This document shows positions 22,947 to 35,440 of a DNA stretch of 64,000 bases, piece by piece. Where the stretch lies: the NCBI RefSeq assembly GCF_000321225.1, contig NW_004450459.1, positions 628,208-692,207 of the forward strand. Direction: 5' to 3'. The position numbers and the translations under genes are program-made. How positions within the stretch are numbered: position 1 is the stretch's first letter; each line of letters starts with the position of its first letter. The notes under the pieces were generated by a model, which was not told the DNA's origin, ran no database searches, and worked only from the letters and a program-made list of their open reading frames with translations. This DNA is from Odobenus rosmarus divergens (Eukaryota; Chordata; Mammalia; Carnivora; Odobenidae).

Positions 22947-25484
22947 CCCCGAGTGCATACTTTCTACGAAGGTAATATGGAGAGACCAAAAGTCTATTTT
23001 TGTCGTTTTCACAGGTGACGGTAGGAAATGGTTTTGTATTATATGGTACTGTGAGACATTCAATTTTAGATTCAAGTGTCTCCATCCCCTTATTTTTCAT
23101 AAACAATTATTACAGAGCAGATGGCAGCGTTTAAACTTGGCTGCATCTCCTGCCCTGGTCCTCTGGCTTTCACTGCAAAAAAGAAACCATTCATCCTTGA
23201 TCTATCTAGATCTCCACTGGTCTTCTGTCATTTGCATTGGCCTGTCTAGTCCCTAAGATAAACGGTGTCCAAATAAAAGCATGTCTTTGCTGTATACTTA
23301 AAAGACTTCAGTGCAAGTCCTTTATCGTCCTCCTTTATAGTTTTGCTGCCCATGCAGCTTATCTATATGTAAATTTTAGACACGACTCCAACCATATTGT
23401 ATTATTAGACCATTTATGTCCTTTTTTTCCTGATCTTAATAACCGCTCCATATTCTGTATATTGCAGGTAAAGAATCTGTGTACTGGAAAGGTTTAAGTT
23501 ATTTGCTTAAGACCACACAGTTAGATAGGTAGCAGCTGTGCCAGGATATCCAACATCTAGTTTCAGTAGGAAATAGTGACTGGTAAGTAATTCATTATGT
23601 GTATCCCCTTTAGATGAGTTTGTAAGAGCCTAGCGTTTGTAGAATGGAAGCTTAGTGTCGTTTTCGTCCATTCAACCAACCGACCAACCGACTTGGTGTG
23701 GGCAGTAGAAATTTGAACTTCTAGATCGGAATGGCAGCTGTGAGCAGATGTTAGGAATTAATTAGTGGGTGGGGTGGTATAGCTTCTAGTCAGTCACCTG
23801 GTGTATCTAAGAGGAGACTTCTCCAGGTGTGTGATTGTTCATATCAAAAAACAACTGACTTTATGTACTCACTCAGTCTTCTCTCTTGCTGAGAAATTGG
23901 AGAGCTGTGAAGCTCTGAGTGGGACCAGAAAAGGAACTTGCTACTGCATGAATACCAAGAGAGGAACAAACTACATATATTTCATAGGGTTGAGTGGGGG
24001 CTCTCGCACACCTGAGATACCCCGAGAAAACAGGCAATGAAGACTCCTGTAACTCTCCTCAGACACTTCTTTCAACCCAACCTCTGGGTGCACCCTTTTA
24101 GGGCCTTCAACTCAGCAGGTATGTGGTTTGACAGAGGCTGATTAGTGCTGGCCAATAATTGAGGGGTGGGTGTGGGAGGATCTTCACCTTTATGGCTGCC
24201 TGACTACATTTGTCCCTTGGAAACTCAGGCACAGTATTTTAAAATCCTTATGTATTAACTGTTACTTTGGGTAAGTTACTGTTAAATTAAGGTAAGACAA
24301 CAGAACATAGAAATGGGAAACTACCTTTTTATCTTTGGTCAGTCTTTTTTTCAGAATTGGATTTATATCATGAAAGCATTCACCTTCAAATGGCTTCTTG
24401 GAAATGGATGAAAAATAGGACGACTATCTGCTCTCCCCCAAATTTTGCTGATCCCTTCAGGCGTCAGTTGGGGGCCCCTCTGTGTTGGTGCCTGTCTGTG
24501 GGCGTGGCAGCCGACGGGGGCAGGAGGGAGGCTGCTCTGTGTCTTTCATGTGCTACTTACTGTTCCTGAAGCCTGGCTTGAAAAAAGCAGGACATTCGGT
24601 TTAGACAGATGGAGGGCAGGGTCATTTTCAAAATGAAATGAGTGCACAAATCACACTGTGAAATTGGCATGACCATCACTGCTGCTGTGAACATTGACTT
24701 TTATTTAGTCTCTGATAGGCAGTTGGGGAATAGATTAGCGTTTTGGGGGGGGTGAAAGAAGGTCCTTTAATTAATGATAGAAATTCTGGAAAGCAATAAA
24801 TGGGATGGAATATTATAGAATGTCATAAAGGCTCATTTTGTTTCCAACAGAATCTTGAAAACTGGAGCATGTATCAAAAAGTAAATGTACCTTTCCTAGC
24901 AATAAGAAAGCATTTGGTGGTTGAAATAAAATGATTTAGTGCCTTATTGAAAGAAATGAGCCTTTGAGAAAACGGTGTTGGGCTCGATGGATTTTGCTGC
25001 ATGAGGGAGGCATGTTTACCACGTAGAAGAGTTCCATTCAGGCCAAATGTGTAGGAGCTAAAAGCATGAGGTTTGGTTCTTCATATGCTTATGTTTCTGC
25101 CTGCTAAACCGTGAGATGATCAAATCCTGTTCTATTTGTATGTGTAATCTCTTCGGCATTGTCTTGTAAAACCGTTGGAAGGTATGATTTCTTATTTATC
25201 CCACAAATGTGATCCTTTCCTATTGGTAAATCGGTCATTTCTGAACATCTCAACTACCACAGCCATGGGCAGACATCTTCCTTGATAACGGAAGACCTTC
25301 TGCAAAACCATTTGCCGTTTGTTCTTTCCTTTTCCCTCTCATTGGCAGGCCATTTTCTTCAGGATGGCCAGTTTCGGGGGCTCAGTTACCTTGCTTCCTC
25401 TCAACAATAAACAGGGAAAAAGAATAAATTAGTGCCAATTGGTAATGTAATTGACTTTTAGGAGCATCTGTTCAATCTTTTAAC

Positions 25485-25544
25485 AAGATTGTATACCAGA
25501 TCAACACTTGGGGAAAGATTGTATACCAGATCAACACTTGGGGA
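25485..25544 (+). repeat. Perfect 30-bp tandem duplication
   Basis: Two identical 30-base copies, 25485-25514 and 25515-25544, each beginning aagattgtataccagatcaa. There are no mismatches, so the duplication is recent. Confidence 0.95.
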
Positions 25545-26246
25545 CATTTATGCTCAGATAGTAAGCCATTTAACCTCATTATGAACTCTCTTTTTGCTGG
25601 TAGTTTCAGCTTTATTAATATTTTAATTAGATTTCCTTCTTGGATATACCTTGGGGTTTTTTTTTTATCAAGTTGCCTATATTTGGGTGTTCACAGTATT
25701 ATTATCTAAATTATCAGGGGAAGCACAATAGCATTATAGTTCATAAATGGAATTAGTAGAGAAGGCACGACTGTGGATACTGGCATTTAAAGAAAGCAGT
25801 CAACCATCCAAACGAAGAGTTACTCTAAGCATCGTGTTTATGCTGTACTTTCTGTACTAGGACCAGGTCCTGCTTTGCCTAACTCGCCTTATTAATCCTC
25901 ACAGCCCTTCCGTGAATTAGGCGACTCTTACCGTTGGCCCCACTAGAAAATCTTGGGCAGCAAAGCACAGAAAGAAGCCTGTGGTGGCTGCAGCCAGCAC
26001 GCGGGGACTGGCGATTGCTTCGGCTGGCCGGTAGGGGCCGCCCTGCACCTCTTCCCTCGCTTCCCCTGGGCACCGCCTCTCCAGTCATTTGAATTGGCTT
26101 TGGATCATTTGCTGCAGTTTGTTCTAATAGAACAGGCACAATGGTGTAAGAATTTTAAAGTTTAAGCACCGAAGCCATTGTGTAATTGTATGGCGTCAGT
26201 GTGGCTGCCAGCCCTGCATTGATGTGATCCCCCTGTGTAATTGCCC

Positions 26247-26254
26247 ATGCAAAT
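26247..26254 (+). promoter_or_regulatory. Octamer motif in a conserved-looking block
   Basis: ATGCAAAT (POU/octamer site) lies within a repeat-free block (about 26150-26420) that mixes TAATTG-type homeobox cores with CpG-containing sequence. This looks like a conserved non-coding element in composition only; no alignment was possible. Confidence 0.3.
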
Positions 26255-26871
26255 TCGAGCTATCTGTAACGGACGCGGGAGCCCGCATTCGGCCGCGGCT
26301 TCCTCTCCCTCCAGAAAATCTTCAATAATTCGAAGAACCTTTTGTCATCTTTAAAATGCTCCACGGACAGGACGGTCTCAGGATCCCTCTCATATGGGCA
26401 AACATCACAGATCAAGACAAGGTTAATGGGCTAAATTGACAGTCTAAATTGTCGCTATTCGGATGCATGCTTGCCTCTTTTAGCCTTTAGATCACCCTTC
26501 TCAAGAGAGAGAAAGATTATTCCGGAGGCTTCTTAAACTTTAAGCATTTTATTAAAAACAAAGATATTTAGGTCTCTTAAAGCAGATTGTTTCAAACTCA
26601 TGAACTGGCTGCTTGGGAAATGGCACCGCGATCTGCAAGGTAGTATTCTTAACAATGAAACATCAGCCTGGCAGATCCGCACAAAGAGAGTGACTTCAAA
26701 CAACTCAGCTGAAGAGAATTTCCCTTTTGTGTAGAACAATAATAATTAGGAAGCAAATCCAGGGGGGATCCTTTTTAGATTATTGTATATCAAAATAAAA
26801 CGGCAAAAGCAGTTTTCCCCCATGGGAATGAGACTTAACAAAACCTAGTCTCCTATTTCCATTGTGTGCTG

Positions 26872-26962
26872 TTTCTTTCTCTCTCTCCCCACCCTTCCTC
26901 CCTCCCTCCCTCCCTCTCCCTCTTCCTTCCTTCCTTCCCTTTTTCTTTCTCTTCTTTCTTAA
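26872..26962. repeat. Polypyrimidine tract (CCCT)n/(TTCC)n
   Basis: About 90 bases of almost pure pyrimidine on the plus strand, including runs of tccc and ttcc units. On the PDE11A transcript strand it would be a purine-rich GGGA/GGAA tract. Confidence 0.9.
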
Positions 26963-29900
26963 TTCGTCTAAAGATGATCTAAATCTAAAGAAAACAAATT
27001 GAGATTCTGATACATACATATATACACACAGAAAGTGAACACAAAGATAGATGATAGCTGCAAATAGCACATTTTGGTCTCAGCGAATACTTCATTTACT
27101 TAATAAACATATTTCTTTCTATGCCAGTGTATACATTCGACAATATTGGTATAGATAGGCCACACAGATAAACAGCTGATCTTTAGCCCTGTTGAGAGAT
27201 GTGCCAAATATGCAAGAAGATTCAAAATTAAATTAGGGAAGATGTAACCCCAAATTGCTAGTTGAGGAAAAGTAGTAACGCGAACATGTGAGCAGGACGC
27301 CAGGCATTGCTGAGCCGTGTGCTGCTCCTGACAGTCCCCGGACACGCTTTAGTTTGTTTCTGCCACATCTCTGTCGTGGATTCTGTGACTGCTCACTTAG
27401 GCAACTCTGGCCTTCTTGTAGCCAAGACTCAGCCTTTACATTTCCTGCTGCATTTGAGTTTGGGGAATGCTTGACAGCAAGTGGCAGAACGATTGTTTCA
27501 GAGGCTGTTAGGCCGAAGCAGATAATGAAACCTCCCTGCGCTGGTGTGGCCAGAGTTTTTACGGGCCCAAATTAGGTTTTGTTCTTGTTCTGTTTAGTGA
27601 ATCTTCTTTTGAGTTTTTATTTTTCCCAGCCCAGACATTTTTCTTTAGATTTAAATCTCCCCCAATATGTTTAGATTTCTGTCCTGCTGGAAAGGAGTTG
27701 TTTCACACTATTTCTAGGGATGAGACTATATTTTATCTTTCGGCAATTCATTAAGAGTCAGCAGGAGACATGGATTTTAAAATAATTGTACTGCAAAGTA
27801 AATTGAGCAGACTCTGTTTAATGACCTAAGGTAAAGGGATAAAGTGTGATAAATCTTGATACATGAAAAAAATCAACTGAATTCCTGTAGTGTTAACATT
27901 AGATAATACTGTTATTACACTAACAAAATGTTAAAGATTATTTCTAACCCAACGCAACATGTATGCAAATATAAAATACTTGGAAATGTATAGACATCTC
28001 AGATCTTAGAAATAAAAAACACATGCAATTTTAATTTCATCTGAATCACTTTATAAATTGACTTCTAAATTAAAGTGACTGCCATTTATGGGACATCTAG
28101 ATATGAGATAATCTAAAATTGTCCTCTACGAAGTAAAAGGGTATATTTAAAAAAAAAATGTACTGATGACCGTATCTTTCATGATCACTAGAGGCAGGCT
28201 CAGATGTATCTGTGGTAAGGATGTTTTATATCTATCCATGTATGTAACTTTTTATTTTGTCTTTAGAGAGAAGATGACCTTTGTGGGTGTGCTCCTCTTT
28301 TATTTGAGAAGAGTAAATAAGACCTTTATGTAGAAATCATTTTAAAAATTAAATACAGCTTGGTCCTCTGGTGCAGAAATGAACTGAATAAAAGCCAGCG
28401 CTTTTATTTTGCAGGTGGAAAACCCAAGACCTGGAGAGTCCTAAGAGAACAGGTCCAGCTGGTGGCCAAGGGGATGGGGAGCCCCCATCGGCTGTGCATT
28501 GCCTGGTGCCCTTTACAGTTTGCACGCTGTCCCTCCTGGCCAGGATCGCAAGCTACATCATAGGTTGTGCATGTGTTATGTACATTTTGACTAACAAGAA
28601 AATAAATAGCGTGTCTGAAAAAATACATAACGCGGAGAAAGTAGGATGAAGTCATTACAACAATTAATGGCCAAGAGACCGGAGGAAGCAAACATTGTCT
28701 GGTCAGGTGAAGGTTTTATAAGAGGCTCACATTTCAATTGCCTTCCTCCAGTAGGAAATAAACATTAATAATAAGGACTGAGAAAATTTCTGTGTATTGT
28801 AGAAAAGCTGAGTACATAGATAACCACACATCCCTCACAGTCTTGGAAAATTATGCATTATTTAGAAAAGGGATTAAAAATATCTCCAACTTGCAAGTGT
28901 TCAACCTCTCACCCCCGGGGTTGCACAGGGAGGGCGCTGCTGTCCTTTCCACTGCTTCATGGTCTCTGAGGAACAGACCCTTGGCATTAGTCAGCAGTTT
29001 CTGAATTTTGACCCACAATAGGAAAGATACCTTGAGACAGGAGAAATAGATGGAGGCAATTACACACAGCTACTTGATTGATGGTTGACATTGTCAGGGC
29101 TCCAGTGTACGGCGGATTGTGATGGTGTTGAACTCCCCTTGCCACCAGTGGATGTTGCTATTGGCAACCGTGCAGTGAAGCCAATAAAAAGGCAAGAAAA
29201 TGAGACGAAAGCTCAACCTTAGTGGAAGCCGTAGGGTTTGTGCTATAAATTATGTTCCCCTTAGCAATATGTAGCATCAACGTTCAGGGCGGCTACAGTA
29301 CCCGTAGCTGCCTGCAGTCTCTGTCGGACCCTGGGTCTAGTTTTATCATAAAGCACATGCTTTAAAATTTTGCTCTAGATAGACTGGCATCCGTCTGTCG
29401 GGGCTACTTATTTATTTATTGTTGGGGAGGATAACAGATGTGGGTTCGTCTCTGCCTCACACGGACTGATTTTCAATTCCCGTCTGTGATATGAACAGGA
29501 TGCGGCGCAATAGCTAGAAACACCTGCAGTGCTTCTGAGTTTGCAGACGCAGACCAGGGTCTGTCCCCAACTCCACCCCCGCTTTGTTCCTCACCTGAAG
29601 GAGGCAAGACGGCGCGGCAGAAGCTATTTTCCTTTATGGCAGAGCGATTCAGAAAACTGGCTTAATAAAATCCATAAATCTGAACAAGCTCCTCTTACCT
29701 GCTCTGTGGAGGCAATTTCCCTGCACTCATTTTCTCGCCCAGCTCCTCCAGCCTTCCCTGCAGAGGCACTTGTGAAGGTGAGCTGGGAACCTTATTGTTC
29801 AGGCTCCCACTCCCTCCTTCTCTCTTTGGCCAAACCCCCCTCAAGTGTCTCTCTTTTCTAAGCAATTGATGACAGGAATCTGCGTCCTCATTTTGGGGGG

Positions 29901-30020
29901 TTAGAGGCACCATTTTTCTTTGGATTGTTTACTTGGCCTTTGGCAGTCCTCTTACCAGCTGCCTCAGCGTCTGTTCCTTTTTGGGTGTCTTTTGCTTCTC
30001 CTCATCTTCCTCGTTCACCT

Positions 30021-30032
30021 CCCCCCCCCCCC
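30021..30032. repeat. C12 homopolymer
   Basis: Twelve consecutive C residues inside a CT-rich stretch. It is a slippage-prone tract. Confidence 0.9.
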
Positions 30033-30289
30033 GCTTGCCTGGTTTATAATTTTCTGTTACTTTATTTCTTGCCATGAAGAATCTTACGTCTTCCCTCCCG
30101 ATACCCGCTCTTCCCTCACTGTTTTGGTACCTTCCTTTACCCATTCTTTAAACATTTCCGGAATGTCTACTGTGTGCCTCTGGGGGAACAGCGCTCTTTG
30201 TGGAACGTGGTCCTTGTTTCTTTAATATTTGAGGAGTCAAGTTAATAACTGATATTGACCAGTAAAAACAAGAACAAAAATGGTGAACT

Positions 30290-30650
30290 TGGGATTTTCC
30301 AGAGCTGGAATGGACTTCAAGGTTCATCTAGTCCAGGAACCTTTCAACTCCTCAGAGCTCCTTTATGGACCGCCACGTATGTAATCAAAGAGAGGAGAAT
30401 TTACAGGGTTCTGGATCCCCCAACCTGGCTTCAAGCAGAAAATTTCAGTTTTTAGACGTTTTATATCTTGGACAGTCCTTGTAAGGCTTATTTGCACAAA
30501 GAGTTCTAAGGTTAAAATATGTTTGAAAATCTTTTCCTAATGTAATCTCATTCAACAGATGTGGAAACAGGCTGGGAGAAGTTAGGTGACTTGTCTACAG
30601 TCACCTGATCAGTCGTGCCAAAGCCAGGGCAGGAAGTCTAGCTTCTAGTC
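30290..30650 (+). repeat. MIR-type remnant
   Basis: 'gagctggaatggacttcaag' and 'tcatctagtccaggaacctt', then 'acagatgtggaaacaggctg' and 'gtgacttgtctacagtcacc', match the order of an old MIR-like SINE, possibly interrupted in the middle. It lies within the presumed PDE11A 3' UTR or spacer. Confidence 0.5.
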
Positions 30651-31399
30651 CAGTGTTCTTTGGACAAATCAAACCACATCCTCAACCTCTCAGGTAAAAT
30701 GGGGAGCAAAGTAGTTTTGTAGTCATTGCATCAATTTCATATCGTCTATTCTAATTATAAACCTAGTTTCCTAGAAAATATTTGTCCCCTGGGCAGACTG
30801 TTATTTCTTCACTTTTCAAGCATTATTTCTTACACTTAAGGAAAAATCAAAAACTGAGGACCACTGCATTTGGCTTTAGGTTGGTTTTGGTCGGAACCTT
30901 AAATGGTTTACAAAAACTTACCCCTAAGAGAACTCAAGGTAGTCCGTGGTCGTTCTCCATGGTTCTGCTGTGTCTGGGAAATGCCCCTGCTGTTGGGAAG
31001 AGTTCCTAAGTATTCATGTGTCACCTGTGGTAAGTCCAGCTATGGATGTCCTTTCATTCCTCCTTTAATTAAAGTCTCTTAACCCATTCCTCCTGGGAGA
31101 AAACTTGGTCTACAACGAAGGTTGAATTTTAAAAAACTGAAAAAGGGAACCGCAGTCCCCATGGAGTGTTATGAATGTTGTATAAACACCAGTCACACAA
31201 ACACATCTGCTGTCTCCCTACTAGGGGCCTTTTAGGGGAAAACTAGACATGATTGGTATCTGTACGGATACTATAGTTTATATCTTAGGGAGGCGATTCT
31301 AAAGGCTCTGATCCATCATTAAGAAGCTTTGGGATAAAAATAAGATACCTCTACAGAATACAAAGTGGGATTCTTGGGACAATGTGGCACAAAAGAGCG

Positions 31400-31970
31400 C
31401 TGAGGAGAGGATGCAAAGGCCGGCGTTGCGTGGCCTGTAACAACTCAAGGGCGGCATAGGAAGTGAAGCGGCGCTAAGGGCGTCCTCACCGCTCCGGGCT
31501 CCCTGGGCGGGGAAGGAGCAGGGCCGGCTGTCCTCAGGCGCTGGCTCGTCTGCCCAGCGGCCCGGCTCAGCCTCAGGCCCTGGGTGCTCGGCGGCCGGCC
31601 GGCGGGGAAAGTCCAGGGCCCGGGCCGCGCTCCCTCCCCGCCTGCGGCTGCGTCCCTCGGGGCCGCGCTCTCCTCTGCTGACCCCCCTTCAAGGCCAAAG
31701 CCCAGGCGTGCTTCCCCGCGCAAACTGAGACTTCATCTGCCTGAGCGAAAAGGGGCAAAGGGATGCCGCGGACTGGACCGAGGTCGGCCCTTCAGGGCAC
31801 GGTCATTCTGCGGCGGCCGCGAAGCCGGACGGTTAGTTTCTGTCTTCCCCGGCGGCCGGCAAGAGGCTGGCGGAGGAGGGGGAAGCAGCCGACGCCAGCA
31901 GCCTTTTCTGGTGCAGCTCTTCCCACTTATTTCTGTTCGCCGCCACGGAATCCAGCATCGGCTTCAGTTT
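31400..31970. promoter_or_regulatory. CpG island over the PDE11A terminal exon and 3' UTR start
   Basis: A block of very high GC with many CpGs (for example around 31450-31680 and 31790-31880) covers the end of PDE11A coding sequence and about 400 bases after the stop. It stands out sharply from the AT-rich surroundings. No matching start of a known gene is visible. It might be an antisense or alternative promoter, an enhancer, or just a GC-biased patch. Confidence 0.6.
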
Positions 31971-31991
31971 CACATTGACCTTCACCAACGC
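31833..31991 (-). CDS. PDE11A terminal coding exon (52 codons and stop)
   Basis: This exon encodes the C-terminus of dual-specificity 3',5'-cyclic nucleotide phosphodiesterase 11A, which hydrolyses cAMP and cGMP. The acceptor is textbook: a T-rich tract ending ttttacttcag, then GCG. The frame reads ALVKVNVKLKPMLDSVAANR, continues through NKWEELHQKRLLAS, and ends GEDRN and TAA (31833-31835). This is the tail after the last helices of the PDEase catalytic domain. It joins the upstream exon (ending MPLYQ) in phase 0, giving the family sequence CMPLYQALVKVN. The last ~18 residues before EDRN are Ala/Pro/Ser-rich and seem more diverged than the rest, in step with the local high GC. The catalytic metal-binding residues are in exons outside this window. 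Confidence 0.95.
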   Translation of the reverse strand, partial: ALVKVNVKLKPMLDSVAANRNKWEELHQKRLLASAASPSSASLLPAAGEDRN

Positions 31992-32710
31992 CTGAAGTAA
32001 AACAAAAAAACAGGTGGAGGAGAGGAACCCGAGTCACTGACACGATTTTCCAGCTTTCACTGGTGAGGACAATGGAAACTGGCTGCAAGAAATGAAAAGT
32101 GATAATTATTTTGGTAAACACGAGCTATTTACAAGAAGCAAATCTGCATGTAACGCCATTGTGTTACATTAATAGAGCCATAGGGAAAAGGGAAAAATAA
32201 GACGGGGGTGGGGTGGGGGGTGGGGCTATGTACTACTCCCAGGGTGCCAGCCAGTTAGATTATGATCCTGTTTTTAATCCACAGCGGACAAGACAGGACA
32301 CAAAATATCCAGCTCACACATGACTACTAATACGTATATTGTCGCCTGCCATGGAGACCTCCAGATCTCAGTAGACCATGAACTTCGGTTTTGACCAAGA
32401 CACACCTTCCATTTGCTCCACCACAGATGGTGCTGGGTGGACTCACCGGATAAGAAAGGCCAGGTGACATCCTGAAAGAAGAGAAGGTGCTCATTTTTCC
32501 CACGAAGGATCTGGGAGCTGTGCTACACGTACAGATGTGGATGTGAACACGAACAGAGATGGACGCGAGCGAAGGGAGACAGGAGTGGGGAAGAGAGGGC
32601 CGGGGTGCGGCGGAGAGCAGGACGGAAGAGGCCATGCAGGCTGAGGCTGGAGGCCAACCCAGGACTCAGGGTCCTACTTGCAGGAGACTCTCCTAAATAT
32701 TTTCTCCTTT

Positions 32711-32945
32711 ACTTAATTTTGAAATTTATTTATTTATTTATTTACTTACATACTTATTTATTTATTTGACAGAGAGAGACACAACGAGACAGGGAACACA
32801 AGCAGGGGGAGTGGGAGAGGGAGAAGCAGGCTTCCCGCCAAGCAGGGAGTCCGATGCCGGCTCGATCTCAGGACCCTGAAATCATGACCTGAGCCAAAGG
32901 CAGATGCTTAAGGACTGAGCCACCCAGGCGCCCCACTTAATTTTG
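32711..32945 (-). mobile_element. CAN SINE with target-site duplication
   Basis: A complete antisense copy: T-rich tail side, GA-rich body, 'gctcgatctcaggaccctga' and 'gagccacccaggcgcccc' (reverse complement of the tRNA-like head). It is bounded by an 11-bp direct repeat, acttaattttg, at 32711-32721 and 32935-32945. A run of 25 A follows at 32951-32975. Confidence 0.93.
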
Positions 32946-35164
32946 TTACTAAAAAAAAAAAAAAAAAAAAAAAAAGAGTCCCCTACTCCTTAATGGTATA
33001 AACTTCCAGCTTTACAAAACTTGGATGGCCTCTATCATGGAACAGAGCAATGAATAAAACAAGGATGGTGGAGGTGTGGGGGTGTTAGTTCATGGAAAGT
33101 CAGTGTTCCTGCCCAATGCCTGGGGTCTGCGTGCTGTGGCCACAGATGATCCCCCCACCCCCTGCTCCATGTAGACACCTTGCAGGTGTGTCCCCTTCAT
33201 CCCAAGGGGAACAAAGCCACTGCAATGTTAGCATACCTCTGGAACAGCCTTCTTTCCAAGCAGGACATGTGGTTAGGGGGAGGTTCATAGCAAAGCCTCC
33301 CAAAGGAGGAAAGAATAGCCCTTCATGTAGAGAGTGTCCTTCCCTAACATGACGGCAAATCACCAGTTAGACCTGATCTATCCCCTCAAATAGCCCTCAC
33401 TGCAGGATATGAGTTAAATGCAACTGGGTGTTAGTTAAGTGGTTGTCGAAAAGCCCAGAAGTAACCAGGGATCCTACTGAGCCGTGAGCCCTCCAACCTG
33501 GCTGAAGTGGGGTCCCTTCACACAGACGTCTTTTAAACAGAGCATATTCTCTCTCTTAAAAGCGGTCTTTATTACACCAACCAACATTCAATTCTAAATC
33601 AGATTTATTAGCCATTCCATACGAAAATAAAACATAGCAACATAATAACTCAGGTAGTGATCAAAATCCCCTTTATTTTCATGAGAAAAATGCAGGTTAC
33701 TGCTTTCTGCTCAATGCACAGTGTTTTTATTTGGACAATAGTGTGGGGTAGCAATGAATGCCATGGTTTTATTTAGTACAGTTTGGCACTGGTCCTCTTC
33801 ACTCTGATCAAGCCTTTTAATTAAACTGACTACTATAATTCCTATGGAAATTAGTGTTTATGTTATTTTCTTGCTACAAAAGCATTTCTCTAGAACTTAT
33901 TTTTTTTTTAATCTCAGGAGCACAAATTGGAATTTTTTTCTGCCTGAAATGTAATTAAAAACTCATTTGATTACTATATTTCTGGCTCTGTTTTATTTAT
34001 TAAATTCCTGTAATCAGTTTTCTTTTATGAAGCTGCTGGGAAATGATCTCAAAAGCAACACATTTTTCTCTTCCTTGGCAGGTTCCCGAGCATTTACTAA
34101 ATTACATTCCTAGCACCTGCCCATGATTCGAATTACTCCACCAATTTATTCCTTAAACCATTTAAGTTTATTTGGCTTAGTCCCAAACAGAGATTTCCTT
34201 CCCTTATCTAGCTCTTTGTTGTCTCTCTTGCTACCTTTGTGGTGAATACAAAAAACCAAACCAAACCAAACAAAAAAACACCAAAAAACAACTTTTCCGG
34301 GGTGGGGGGAGCAGTACATATTTCTCAGAATTCCTTCTCTTTGTTTCATAGTCTCTTTAATTAAACACAGAATTGCCATATTAGAATATCGTTTTCCCCT
34401 GGCAGGTGCAGGTTTAGGCAAAGGTAGCAAAAAATCCCATCCTGTGCCATCAGTAAAAGAATTGCTCCTACTATTTAGAAAATATGGATATTCCTAAAAA
34501 CTTCTCATCAGTGAGTGACACCTGATGAGTTCTGTGCAAATGCTACTTGTTTGCAAGTGTTGTCTGACTTGTTCTTCACATTGCAAAAGAGAGAGGGGAC
34601 AAATATCACCTGTCTAGTCACTCTCCATATGTATGCAAAGGGACTCTAAAGGTTATGTATGTGGTGCCATCAGCCATGGGATGCTGAATCTCCTCTGTGG
34701 CATCCCTGCAGTGGGACCCTCAGTATTTACACGTGTCCAGAGGCAGTGAACTCACTACCTCCCAGGTGGTTCTGATTTTAGAATGTTCTGTATATTGAAC
34801 AGAAATCTATATCCGTGTAACTTCTACCTACTGGTCCTTTTAGCTGGAATCTACTTGAGCACTGTAGGACGGATGACTCATGTGCTGCTTCAAGTGTAGG
34901 TCAGGGTTGAGACTGACCTAATACCCCAACTTAGGATGTGCTGCTTACTATCCCTTGGGGCAACTGTCCGGCTCTCTCAGGGGCCCCCAAGCTTGCGCCA
35001 GCTCCACCTGGCCCACCACAGACAGCACCTTGGATCCTTGCCCGCTCCAGGACACAGCCCTGGGCATCTAGTCATCCAAGTGGCTGTGGGACCCCACTTC
35101 CTCCTGATTCCATTCACTCTGTTGTTGAGTCCCCTTGGGACCAGCAGCTACAGTTTATTCCACA

Positions 35165-35440
35165 TTTTATTTATGTTTTGAATAAGTAATACATTCCCAC
35201 AGTCCAATGGATATAAAGGGTAAAAAGGTACAATGCACAATCTCCCTTCACCCCTGCCTCAGACACTTTCTTTCGCTAGAGGCAGCCAAAGTTATCAATT
35301 TCTTGGGTATCCTTCAAGAAACCTTTTATGCATATGTAAGCACATATAAAAATACATATACACATATATACATATGTATATAATGTCTGTATGTATGCAT
35401 ATAATATATGTGTGTGTGTATAATTAAGTTGATTCTCCTA
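35165..35440. repeat. Old LINE-type fragment with a (TA/CA)n microsatellite
   Basis: 'gaataagtaatacattccca' to 'tatccttcaagaaacctttt' resembles the end of an ancient LINE-1-type element. It is followed by alternating purine/pyrimidine ATAC/ATGT repeats at about 35340-35425. The family is uncertain. Confidence 0.5.

Larger units (their letters stand above)
22947..31832 (-). other. Probable PDE11A 3' UTR plus spacer to TTC30
   Basis: Downstream of the PDE11A stop (31833-31835) there is 9.5 kb before the TTC30 start. No coding sequence is recognisable. Many minus-strand AATAAA candidates occur (for example near 30060, 29405, 28401, 27616 and 26549), so the UTR end cannot be set. The stretch is poor in young transposons and complex in composition, as expected if it holds a long UTR and conserved elements. 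MIR-type remnants are present (about 23465-23530 and 30290-30650). Assignment as 3' UTR is inference from position. Confidence 0.45.

Noticed and set aside
31584..32000. 138-codon plus-strand frame across the CpG island
   Set aside because: It is antisense to the PDE11A terminal exon in very GC-rich DNA, where long frames are expected by chance. Low-complexity Arg/Gly/Pro content.
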